Shown here piece after piece: positions 1-5,241 of a DNA stretch of 5,814 nucleotides. Location: NCBI GenBank assembly GCA_002683515.1, contig NYTN01000012.1, positions 25,428 through 31,241 of the forward strand, given 5' to 3'. Within the stretch, counting starts at the first letter, position 1; each line of letters opens with the position of its first letter. The stretch is from Rhodobiaceae bacterium. GTDB lineage: Bacteria; Pseudomonadota; Alphaproteobacteria; RS24. The position numbers were made by a program, and so were the translations under genes. The notes below the pieces were generated by a model. It was given only the letters and a program-made list of their open reading frames with translations, was not told the DNA's origin and did no database searches.

Positions 1-195
1 ACTGATTGGCAGGTCAAGACTTTCAAGTATATCGTTTAAGGATACATCTTCGGCAGGTTGATTAACGACAAACCCCATTGCCCCATCAGGGCCATGTTCA
101 AAAATATAAACAACGCTTCGATCAAATCTCGGATCGCCGATGCCAGGCATAGCTAAAAGCAATTGCCCGCTTAAGTTTTCATTCATTAAAGACAT
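1..195 (-). CDS. yqgE: YqgE/AlgH family protein (5' part only, C-terminus cut by window edge)
   Basis: Reading the minus strand from ATG at 195 gives 65 uninterrupted codons to the window edge. The N-terminal pattern is that of the YqgE/AlgH (DUF179) family: a GQLLLAMPGIGDPRFDRSVV block (residues about 10-29), then a YIFEHGPDGAMGFVVNQP block (about 30-47). Family members are about 185-190 residues, so roughly the last two thirds are missing. The molecular role is not settled; AlgH was first described as an alginate regulator in Pseudomonas, and the fold is known without a firm activity. A second in-frame ATG at 186 is an alternative start, and neither has a clear Shine-Dalgarno sequence. The gene is divergent from the DsbD-N-like gene, with under 70 bp between starts. 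Family assignment is secure; function is not. Confidence 0.93.
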   Translation of the reverse strand, partial: MSLMNENLSGQLLLAMPGIGDPRFDRSVVYIFEHGPDGAMGFVVNQPAEDVSLNDILESLDLPIS

Positions 196-263
196 ACCGG
201 TTCATATAACCTAACATCATCCCTATAGTGAAACATCTAAGCAGACCGGATGCAAACAAATCA
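196..263. promoter_or_regulatory. Divergent promoter region between yqgE and the DsbD-N-like gene (candidate)
   Basis: This is the only non-coding space between two divergent genes, so promoters in both directions must lie here or inside the genes. On the plus strand TATAGT (224-229) is a good -10 element, and TTCATA (201-206) lies 17 bp upstream as a weak -35. Transcription would start near 236, giving a leader of about 28 nt before the ATG at 264. On the minus strand only a poor -10-like TATATG and a TTCACT are visible, very close to the yqgE start. The elements are read by eye from sigma-70 consensus and are not proven. Confidence 0.35.
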
Positions 264-1175
264 ATGTTCGATAGTAAATCCTTTCTGATTTTGGCGCTTG
301 TTTTTATGCTTTCAGGCATTGGGATTATCTCACAATCATATGCGTCAGAACTGGAGAGACTTAGCATACCCGCGACATCTCCTTTTTTTTATAAAGATTG
401 GCAGGAGCCAACCTCCCTTTACGGCAAGCCATTGGAGGCCGCCAAGGCCAAACTTGTGAAAGGTGTTTATGAGGGACAGCCAGTTATTGCATTACGTCTC
501 ATAATGTCTGCGGGGTGGCATAGTTATTGGCATTTCCCTGGGGCGGCGGGTATTGCGCCCACATTTGAGTGGGGGGCTTCGCCATATTTTTCAGCAGGGG
601 AGCCACTTTTTTTGACTCCAAAACGCTTCAAAGAACCTGGGGGTCCTACAAATGGGTATGATGGTGAGACGGTTATTTTCATCCCCTTGAAGTTCAAAGA
701 CTCTTTTAAAAATAGAGATGAGACAGTGTTTGCTCTTAGCCTCACATTCGCCTTGGGTCTTTGCAAAGACATTTGTGTTCCCGCTAGCTTCACATTTTCT
801 GAACGCATCACCCTGAAAGATATAAGGAATTCCCTTGACCAAAAATGGGTGAGTAAAGCTTTAACTGCTCTCCCAAAGCCGTCGAATGATGAATTATTTG
901 TCAAAGAGGTCAGTTTTATTGACAACAACCTTAAAGTGGCTATTGCCGGAGAAAATTTAACAAGACCTAACGTTTTTATTGCCGGACGAGATGGCGATTT
1001 TTTTGATGAACCTGAAATTGTTTCTCAATCGCCAAACCTCTGGGTATTTAGTGTCCCCGTAGTGCCCGCTGACGATAGTTTTTCAGACAGAGCGCTGAAA
1101 TTTGTCATAACAGACACTTCCGGCGACGTTTTTCAATCTCGCTATGTTCAATCAAAAAAATCTGTAAACGAATAA
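264..1175 (+). CDS. Secreted DsbD N-terminal-domain-like thiol protein
   Basis: A 303-residue exported protein. Residues 1-27 form a signal peptide: a short polar start (MFDSKS), a hydrophobic core, and a likely cut after SYA. The mature part matches the N-terminal domain of protein-disulfide reductase DsbD/ScsB (the Pfam DsbD_N/'DsbC' corrector type): GWHSYWHFPGAAGIAPTFEW at about 84-103, an FIPLKF strand near 139, and LCKDICVPA at 166-174. C167 and C171 are the only cysteines in the protein and form the expected redox pair. There is no transmembrane electron-transfer domain and no C-terminal thioredoxin domain, so this is a stand-alone periplasmic module. In DsbD the equivalent domain passes electrons to periplasmic partners; here the partner is unknown. 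A GTG at 228 would extend the frame by 12 codons, but it sits inside a likely -10 box, so ATG 264 is preferred. Peroxiredoxin follows 66 bp downstream. Confidence 0.85.
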   Translation: MFDSKSFLILALVFMLSGIGIISQSYASELERLSIPATSPFFYKDWQEPTSLYGKPLEAAKAKLVKGVYEGQPVIALRLIMSAGWHSYWHFPGAAGIAPTFEWGASPYFSAGEPLFLTPKRFKEPGGPTNGYDGETVIFIPLKFKDSFKNRDETVFALSLTFALGLCKDICVPASFTFSERITLKDIRNSLDQKWVSKALTALPKPSNDELFVKEVSFIDNNLKVAIAGENLTRPNVFIAGRDGDFFDEPEIVSQSPNLWVFSVPVVPADDSFSDRALKFVITDTSGDVFQSRYVQSKKSVNE

Positions 1176-1197
1176 ACCCTGCCTCTTGGTAATCTAT

Positions 1198-1227
1198 TGG
1201 CGATAAGATATGATGAAATATCATAAT
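1198..1227 (+). promoter_or_regulatory. Weak candidate promoter with small inverted repeat upstream of peroxiredoxin
   Basis: In the 66-bp gap before the peroxiredoxin gene, TTGGCG (1198-1203) and CATAAT (1222-1227) are spaced 18 bp, a passable sigma-70 pair. Between and over the -10 lies a short dyad: ATGAT (1210-1214), 5-bp spacer, ATCAT (1220-1224). Such a position would suit an operator, but arms of 5 bp in AT-rich DNA arise easily by chance. The peroxiredoxin could equally be co-transcribed with the upstream gene. Confidence 0.25.
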
Positions 1228-1241
1228 TAGAGGATAGTAAT

Positions 1242-1727
1242 ATGACCATTCAAGCCGGAGAAAAACTCCCTTCAGTAACCTTTATGCACATGTCTGATGC
1301 TGGACCTGCGCCAATTTCTACAGAGGAACTTTTTGGTGGCAAAACCGTCGCTTTATTTGCCGTCCCCGGGGCGTTTACCCCGACATGTTCTAATCAGCAT
1401 ATGCCGGGTTATGTCCAGCATGCTGCAAGCATCCGTGAAAAAGGGGTTGATACGATTGTCTGTCTCTCAGTGAACGATGCTTTTGTCATGGACGCTTGGG
1501 GAAAAGATCAGGGTACAGGTGGTAACATTATGATGGTCGGTGACGGCAATGGTGAATTTACTAAAGCTATTGGCCTTGAAATGGACGGCTCAGGTTTTGG
1601 TCTCGGCACGAGATCTTTGCGCTACTCCATGATTGTTCGCGACGGCGTTGTGGATACACTCAATATTGAGTCCAACCCCGGCGAAGCCGTGGACTCAGGT
1701 GCTGAAAACCTAATCAGCCAACTCTAA
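1242..1727 (+). CDS. Peroxiredoxin, Prx5/PrxII-type (thiol peroxidase)
   Basis: A 161-residue cytosolic peroxiredoxin that reduces hydrogen peroxide and organic hydroperoxides. The peroxidatic motif is VPGAFTPTCS (41-50), with the P42/T46/C49 triad around catalytic C49. GFGLGTRSLRYSMIVRDG (118-135) is the Prx5-subfamily signature and carries conserved arginines R124 and R127. The only other cysteine is C74, in TIVCLSVNDAF. The C-terminal resolving cysteine of animal PRDX5 is absent: the tail reads VDSGAENLISQL. The enzyme may use C74, as in plant PrxII, or depend on glutaredoxin or another external thiol. An AGAGGA Shine-Dalgarno at 1229-1234 sits 7 bp before the ATG and fixes the start. The gene converges on rnhA with 15 bp between stop codons. 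There is no signal peptide. Confidence 0.95.
   Translation: MTIQAGEKLPSVTFMHMSDAGPAPISTEELFGGKTVALFAVPGAFTPTCSNQHMPGYVQHAASIREKGVDTIVCLSVNDAFVMDAWGKDQGTGGNIMMVGDGNGEFTKAIGLEMDGSGFGLGTRSLRYSMIVRDGVVDTLNIESNPGEAVDSGAENLISQL
1658..1696 (+). other. Two overlapping, mutually exclusive hairpins in the 3' end of the peroxiredoxin gene
   Basis: Hairpin A is the perfect 14-bp palindrome ACTCAATATTGAGT at 1658-1671, which folds as ACTCA/TGAGT around ATAT. Hairpin B pairs GAGTCCA (1668-1674) with TGGACTC (1690-1696), and inside it CGGC (1679-1682) pairs with GCCG (1686-1689) around a GAA loop, leaving ACCC as a one-sided bulge. GAGT at 1668-1671 is used by both, so only one can form at a time. Neither is followed directly by a U-tract; a T-run lies about 30 nt further on, past the stop codon. 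The pairing is seen directly; any function is a guess. Confidence 0.4.
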
Positions 1728-1742
1728 TCTTTTTTTATAGAT
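1728..1742. other. Convergent intergenic junction with T-run
   Basis: Only 15 bp separate the peroxiredoxin stop codon from the rnhA stop codon on the other strand. The gap contains a run of seven T (1730-1736) on the plus strand. No GC-rich stem directly precedes it, so I do not call an intrinsic terminator; transcripts from each side probably overlap at their 3' ends. Confidence 0.5.
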
Positions 1743-2171
1743 TTATTGATAAGCGGCCATTCCACGCCGTGCCAACTCATCGGCGCGGTCATTTTCGGAG
1801 TGGCCGCTATGACCTTTTACCCAAGCCCATTCGACCTGATGCGCCGCGTTTTCAGTGTCTAATTCACGCCATAAATCTTCATTTTTTACAGGTTTCTTGG
1901 CGGCAGTCCTCCAGCCATTACGCTTCCAATTTGCCATCCATGATGTGATGCCGTCTTTTACGTAAGTAGAGTCTGTAACAATTTTCACAGCGCCATTTTT
2001 AGGCAGCGCGCGCAATGCTTCAATAGCTGCTTTAAGTTCCATACGGTTATTGGTGGTCTCTGCTTCACCGCCACATAGCTCGGTTTCCTGCCCGTCTATA
2101 ATCATTAATACACCCCATCCACCGGGGCCGGGATTACCCGAACATGCTCCATCAGTATAGGCTGTCATCAT
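1743..2171 (-). CDS. rnhA: Ribonuclease HI
   Basis: A 142-residue RNase HI, which cuts the RNA strand of RNA:DNA hybrids (R-loops, primer remnants). All catalytic residues of the DEDD site are in place: D7 in YTDGACSGNPGPGG, E45 in TTNNRMELKAAIEAL, D67 in IVTDSTYV, and D131 in ENDRADELAR. The flexible-loop histidine is H121 in VKGHSGH. The basic handle region, NWKRNGWRTAAKKPVKNEDL (81-100), is present. It is slightly shorter than the 155-residue E. coli enzyme because of a short C-terminus, and it has no extra hybrid-binding domain. It is the last gene of the ispH-thrB-rnhA operon. Its ATG overlaps the thrB stop codon (ATGA), and the end of thrB supplies two GGAG motifs (2174-2182) as ribosome-binding site, so translation is probably coupled. 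ATG 2168 is a possible alternative start. Confidence 0.97.
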   Translation of the reverse strand: MMTAYTDGACSGNPGPGGWGVLMIIDGQETELCGGEAETTNNRMELKAAIEALRALPKNGAVKIVTDSTYVKDGITSWMANWKRNGWRTAAKKPVKNEDLWRELDTENAAHQVEWAWVKGHSGHSENDRADELARRGMAAYQ

Positions 2172-3154
2172 AGCTCCACTCCATATTCAGCTGCAGATTT
2201 TGTTTTCTTGTGAAACCTCAGCCTGTGCAGATAGTCTAGGGGATTTTTCGGTTTGACGAGTGCACCTTCTTGAGGGGTAAACCAATCATGTAAACGAGTA
2301 AGAAGAAAACGCATGGCAGCCCCTGCGGCTAAAATTGGCAAAGCTTCAATTTCTTCAGATGAGAGTTTCCGAACTGAATTATATCCATCCATCAGGGCGC
2401 GTGCTTTCGTAATATTAAAACTTTTGTCAGTCTCAAAGCACCACGCATTTAGAACAATGGCGAGGTCATAAGCCAGCATATCAGTGCAAGCAAAGTAGAA
2501 ATCAATTATGCCAGACAACTCTTCGCCAATAAAAAATACATTATCGGCAAACAAATCGGCATGAATGATGCCGCGCAGCAGGCCAGTTTCTTTATCAGGC
2601 CAATGATTTTTAAGTCGTTCCAACTCTCCATCAATTAAGTTGGTTAAACCGGCATGGAGCGTGTCTGCATTATGGCGCGAAGTCTCATAAAGATCCGGCC
2701 AAGAATCAATTGAAAGATTATTCATGCGCTCCATGTCAAACCGTTGTGCAGCGAGGTGCATCTCAGCCATCCTAGCGCCCAGCGCATGACAATGTACGGC
2801 CTCCGGTCGACGGAGACTAAGACCTTCAAGAAATTTGATAATCGCTGCAGGACGCCCGGCAACATGAGAGAGTGTGGCTCCATCTTTCCGTTTTACCGGG
2901 ATAGGGCAAGGAAGACCTGACTCAGCGAGATGTGACATGAGGTTTATAAAAAAAGGTAAGTCGTCGGGGTTTACCCGTTTTTCATAAAGCGTAAGGATAA
3001 ACTTTTCTGCATTTCCGTTTTGTTCGGTGGTAAGTAAAAAATTAGAGTTTTCAACTCCTTCAGCTATCCCCTTAAGTGATAAGACGCTACCAATATCATA
3101 ATCAGACAATAAGTCTGTTAGCTGTTCATTAGTGAGATCGGTATATACAGCCAT
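2168..3154 (-). CDS. thrB: Homoserine kinase, APH/choline-kinase fold
   Basis: A 328-residue kinase that phosphorylates L-homoserine to O-phospho-L-homoserine, the committed step towards threonine. It belongs to the protein-kinase-like (aminoglycoside phosphotransferase) type of ThrB found in Alphaproteobacteria and Pseudomonas, not the GHMP type of E. coli. The catalytic loop is GIIHADLFADNVFF (195-208) with H198, D200 and N205. The metal-binding aspartate is D218 in SGIIDFYFACTD (214-225). The N-terminus contains a nucleotide-loop-like GIAEGVENSNFLL segment (29-41), and the tail NPLDYLHRLRFHK (304-316) is typical of the family. The start is supported by GGAGA (3164-3168, read on the minus strand) 9 bp before the ATG. 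The gene lies 21 bp after ispH and overlaps rnhA by 4 bp. No thrA or thrC is in view. Confidence 0.96.
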   Translation of the reverse strand: MAVYTDLTNEQLTDLLSDYDIGSVLSLKGIAEGVENSNFLLTTEQNGNAEKFILTLYEKRVNPDDLPFFINLMSHLAESGLPCPIPVKRKDGATLSHVAGRPAAIIKFLEGLSLRRPEAVHCHALGARMAEMHLAAQRFDMERMNNLSIDSWPDLYETSRHNADTLHAGLTNLIDGELERLKNHWPDKETGLLRGIIHADLFADNVFFIGEELSGIIDFYFACTDMLAYDLAIVLNAWCFETDKSFNITKARALMDGYNSVRKLSSEEIEALPILAAGAAMRFLLTRLHDWFTPQEGALVKPKNPLDYLHRLRFHKKTKSAAEYGVEL

Positions 3155-3175
3155 AAGGAAAAGTCTCCAGCACCT

Positions 3176-4138
3176 TTATCGTATTTGTTTTGGAAGTTTA
3201 AACTCTACCGACTCGGTCGTATGAACAACTTCTTCAATTACCAGTGAGAAATGAGTAGATAATTCTTCAATAACTTCTTCCATTAAGCTTTCTGGTGCCG
3301 ACGCACCTGCGGTCAATCCTAATGTGGAAATGCCGTTCAATCTTTCAAGAGGAATATCTGTATGCCCAGTGATGAGATGCGCTTCAGGACAGCCAGACGT
3401 GAGGCTAACCTCAACAAGACGCATTGAATTGGACGAATTCGGCGCGCCGATTACCAGCACCATATCTGACTGAGGTGCAATATCCTTAACCGCGGCTTGA
3501 CGATTAGTTGTCGCATAACAAATATCTTGCTTGTGTGGCTCCGCTATGTCGGGGAAACGCCGTTTCAGGGTTGCGATTATTGTGGTTGTGTCATCTACCG
3601 ATAAGGTGGTTTGACTGATATATGCAATACGAGACGAGTCGGAAACCTCTACTGCTTCTGCATCATCAGTGTTTTCAATTAGCTTAATTTTTCCCTCGGG
3701 CAGTTGCCCCATTGTGCCAATAACTTCGGGATGACCGGCATGACCAATCATTAAAATTTCATAGCCATTTAAAAAATGTTGCTGCGCTTCAATGTGAACT
3801 TTGGAGACCAGCGGGCAGGTTGCATCCAGCCAATTCAGTTCCAGCCGGTTGGCTTCTTGCGTTACAGTTTTGGGCACGCCATGAGCAGAAAAAATCACAG
3901 GTGTTTTTTCATTAAGGTCATCAGGTAAATCGCTCAGTTCTTCTATAAACACCGCGCCTTTACCGGCAAGGTCGTCAACAACCCGCTTATTATGAACAAT
4001 CTCATGTCGAACATAAACTGGTGGCCCGTAAATTTCGAGCGCCCGTTCAACAATCAGTACGGCTCGATCCACCCCCGCGCAAAATCCTCGCGGCGTGGCG
4101 AGTAGAAGTTTTAGTGAGGGTTTGGACATATCTGACAT
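3176..4138 (-). CDS. ispH: 4-hydroxy-3-methylbut-2-enyl diphosphate reductase
   Basis: IspH (LytB) carries out the last step of the MEP pathway, reducing HMBPP to isopentenyl and dimethylallyl diphosphate with an iron-sulfur cluster. From ATG 4138 the protein has 320 residues (E. coli has 316). The three cluster cysteines are C20 in PRGFCAGVDRAV, C108 in LDATCPLVSKVH and C207 in DICYATTNRQAAV. Substrate-site residues are H49 (EIVH), H86 (FSAHG), H136 and E138 (GHAGHPE), and NSSNS near residue 235. The frame stays open to an ATG at 4177, but that start adds 13 residues the family lacks and overlaps a plausible -10 box. ATG 4138 has a GGA 7 bp upstream, and ATG 4129 is equally natural by homology. 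This is the first gene of the ispH-thrB-rnhA operon. Confidence 0.97.
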   Translation of the reverse strand: MSDMSKPSLKLLLATPRGFCAGVDRAVLIVERALEIYGPPVYVRHEIVHNKRVVDDLAGKGAVFIEELSDLPDDLNEKTPVIFSAHGVPKTVTQEANRLELNWLDATCPLVSKVHIEAQQHFLNGYEILMIGHAGHPEVIGTMGQLPEGKIKLIENTDDAEAVEVSDSSRIAYISQTTLSVDDTTTIIATLKRRFPDIAEPHKQDICYATTNRQAAVKDIAPQSDMVLVIGAPNSSNSMRLVEVSLTSGCPEAHLITGHTDIPLERLNGISTLGLTAGASAPESLMEEVIEELSTHFSLVIEEVVHTTESVEFKLPKQIR

Positions 4139-4175
4139 TAATTGATCCGTATGCTGATAACCATAAGACTTGCAC

Positions 4176-4213
4176 ATTGTATTAGCCCAATATACTTGCC
4201 CAATGTAATTGGC
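4176..4213 (-). promoter_or_regulatory. Candidate ispH operon promoter with repeated GCCCAAT element
   Basis: On the minus strand TTGGGC (4203-4198) and TACAAT (4181-4176) are spaced 16 bp and could serve as -35 and -10 for the ispH operon, placing the transcript start downstream of the ATG at 4177 and upstream of 4138. On the plus strand GCCCAAT occurs twice, at 4185-4191 and 4198-4204, 13 bp apart. The second copy forms a dyad, CCAAT-GTA-ATTGG (4200-4212). These could be an operator. The rest of the region up to 4331 is AT-rich; it holds a weak plus-strand pair, TGGATA (4265-4270) and TATAAA (4288-4293), for the lipoprotein gene. Confidence 0.3.
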
Positions 4214-4331
4214 TTGGTTAGTTTAACGTCATGCCTTTCTTAAGACATTAAATGAGCAAATCACTGGATATTTAAAACCATAATACTTATAAACCGAAAC
4301 TTACTTACAGGCGACATTATAAAAGGGAAAC

Positions 4332-4862
4332 ATGATGTTTATGTCCAAAATAACAAAGACTTTTCTGCAGGTGACTTTAATGGGCATCTTGCTGTCAGCC
4401 TGCGCAGGGGAGAAGCCTCTTCCCTATGTTGAATGCCCCAAACCTTTCATTCTTGCTGATGGGGAACGCATGGTCAAAAGTGATCGGCAAAACTGGACGG
4501 CGGAGTTAAATTGGGTTGATTTGGTTTGTGAAGTGACGGGTCCCTCTAATACGGAGTTGGCATTATTTATCAGCGGTCGTTTTTATGCGAATTCCGCAGG
4601 TGCTTATAGTGCTACTCTCCCGGTATTTATTGCATTTGTAACGCCAGATGATGAGGTTATTTCGCGCATGACCAGAAATATCTCTGTGTCTTTAAAAGCC
4701 GATACATCGGGTGATTTTGTCAGTTTCAAGCAAATGGTAAATGGACTTAATGTTCAATTAGATGCGATTTCAAATGGTATGCAGGTTATTGTTGGTTTTG
4801 AATTATCTGCCGAGGAACTGGCATCAAATATCTCGGAAAAGAAACGCCGTCTTGGATATTAG
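4332..4862 (+). CDS. Lipoprotein of unknown function
   Basis: A 176-residue protein with a lipoprotein signal peptide: a basic start (MSKITK), a hydrophobic stretch, and the lipobox LSAC ending at C24, the residue to be lipidated. The mature protein begins AGEKPLPYVECP. It contains further cysteines C35 (VECPKPFILADGERM) and C66 (LVCEVTG), which could form a disulfide in the periplasm. The remainder looks like alternating beta-strands (ALFISGRFY, LPVFIAFVTP, QVIVGFEL) with a charged C-terminus (SEKKRRLGY). The layout CP-x-ILAD, followed by a cysteine-centred segment and a PVFIAFVTPDDEVI-like strand, resembles a family of uncharacterised alphaproteobacterial lipoproteins I recall, but I cannot name its function. 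AAAGGGAAA just upstream serves as a ribosome-binding site. ATG codons at 4335 and 4341 are possible alternative starts. The gene is divergent from ispH and stands alone. Confidence 0.85.
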   Translation: MMFMSKITKTFLQVTLMGILLSACAGEKPLPYVECPKPFILADGERMVKSDRQNWTAELNWVDLVCEVTGPSNTELALFISGRFYANSAGAYSATLPVFIAFVTPDDEVISRMTRNISVSLKADTSGDFVSFKQMVNGLNVQLDAISNGMQVIVGFELSAEELASNISEKKRRLGY

Positions 4863-4895
4863 GCAGGTTTATTAACTGAAAGATATGTCTCAACA

Positions 4896-4924
4896 TTGAC
4901 TCTTGGTCGACTCGATTCCATAAT
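4896..4924 (+). promoter_or_regulatory. Sigma-70-type promoter for the glycine riboswitch-gcvT transcript
   Basis: TTGACT (4896-4901) and CATAAT (4919-4924) each match the consensus at five of six positions and are spaced exactly 17 bp. Transcription should start near 4931, about 8 nt before the first base pair of riboswitch aptamer I. The placement just upstream of a known leader structure strengthens the call. Confidence 0.65.
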
Positions 4925-4938
4925 AAATATACCTTCAA

Positions 4939-5023
4939 AATTGTAGTGGAAGAGACTGATTAAATTCAGCGCCGAAGGAGCAACCGCCCTCGGAAACTCT
5001 CAGGCAAAAGGACCGCTTCAATT
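4939..5023 (+). promoter_or_regulatory. Glycine riboswitch, aptamer I of a tandem pair
   Basis: The conserved core of the glycine riboswitch is present: CGCCGAAGGAGCAA (4970-4983) and AACTCTCAGGCAAAAGGAC (4995-5013). Helix P1 pairs 4939-4949 with 5013-5023, eleven positions with one T-T mismatch and one G-T wobble. P2 is CTGA (4956-4959) with TCAG (4966-4969). P3 is very short: CCG (4984-4986) with CGG (4991-4993) around CCCT. The conserved AAGAGA lies between P1 and P2. This aptamer binds glycine and stacks with aptamer II. Recognition rests on consensus and pairing read by eye; both agree. Confidence 0.95.
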
Positions 5024-5028
5024 AAGGG

Positions 5029-5158
5029 CTCTGGAAAGCAGATAAGCTCTAATTCTTGTTTTGGATACGGCTTATCTCACCGACGGGGTAAATGGTAGTT
5101 AGTTGAATTGGTATTCAATTTATCTCTGCCATCAATCTCTCAGGTTCCCAAGACAGAG
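5029..5158 (+). promoter_or_regulatory. Glycine riboswitch, aptamer II of a tandem pair
   Basis: Five nucleotides after aptamer I a second aptamer begins. P1 is CTCTG (5029-5033) with CAGAG (5154-5158). P2 is GATAAGC (5041-5047) with GCTTATC (5070-5076), with an unusually long 22-nt loop. The core is CACCGACGGGGTAA (5078-5091) and TCTCTCAGG (5136-5144), closed by GACAGAG. P3a pairs TGGTAG (5093-5098) with CTGCCA (5126-5131). P3b pairs TTGAAT (5103-5108) with ATTCAA (5113-5118) around TGGT. The P1 helix of aptamer II normally communicates glycine binding to the expression platform downstream, here leading to gcvT. In gcv leaders glycine usually turns expression on. Confidence 0.95.
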
Positions 5159-5241
5159 GAGGGCACAGCACGTTCCATATTAATGGTTCGGAAGTGATGT
5201 GTTTACTCTTGAGTTTTGGGAGCAGGTTTCCTGTCGGTTTA
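5159..5241 (+). promoter_or_regulatory. Riboswitch expression platform and gcvT leader, with possible four-codon upstream ORF
   Basis: The 83 nt between aptamer II and the assigned gcvT start contain no GC-rich stem followed by a U-run, so control by intrinsic termination is not visible; translational control is more likely. A purine-rich AGGAGGG (5157-5163) overlaps the end of P1 but is too far from any start codon to serve it. ATG 5183 opens a four-codon frame (M-V-R-K) ending at TGA 5195-5197, which overlaps an ATG at 5197 that is in frame with gcvT. A small stem, CAGG (5223-5226) with CCTG (5230-5233), lies 8 nt before ATG 5242. Confidence 0.5.

Noticed and set aside
179..367. Minus-strand open frame across the yqgE/DsbD-N intergenic region
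   Set aside because: It covers the start of yqgE in another frame, the divergent promoter and the signal-peptide codons; its product shows no recognisable motif and no ribosome-binding site was seen.
524..928. Two overlapping minus-strand open frames inside the DsbD-N-like gene (524-928 and 591-842)
   Set aside because: They are antisense to a well-supported coding sequence and their translations show no domain features.
4863..4895. Terminator for the lipoprotein gene
   Set aside because: No stem-loop with a T-tract is visible between the stop codon and the gcv promoter.
5041..5076. GATAAGC/GCTTATC stem as a terminator after aptamer I
   Set aside because: No U-run follows, and the stem occupies the P2 position of aptamer II, directly before its conserved core.
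5157..5163. Strong Shine-Dalgarno-like AGGAGGG
   Set aside because: It forms the end of the aptamer II P1 consensus (GACAGAGGAG), and no start codon lies 5-12 nt downstream; ATG 5183 is about 19 nt away.
5209..5211. TTG as an alternative gcvT start
   Set aside because: No ribosome-binding site precedes it at a usable distance, and ATG codons are available in the same frame on both sides.
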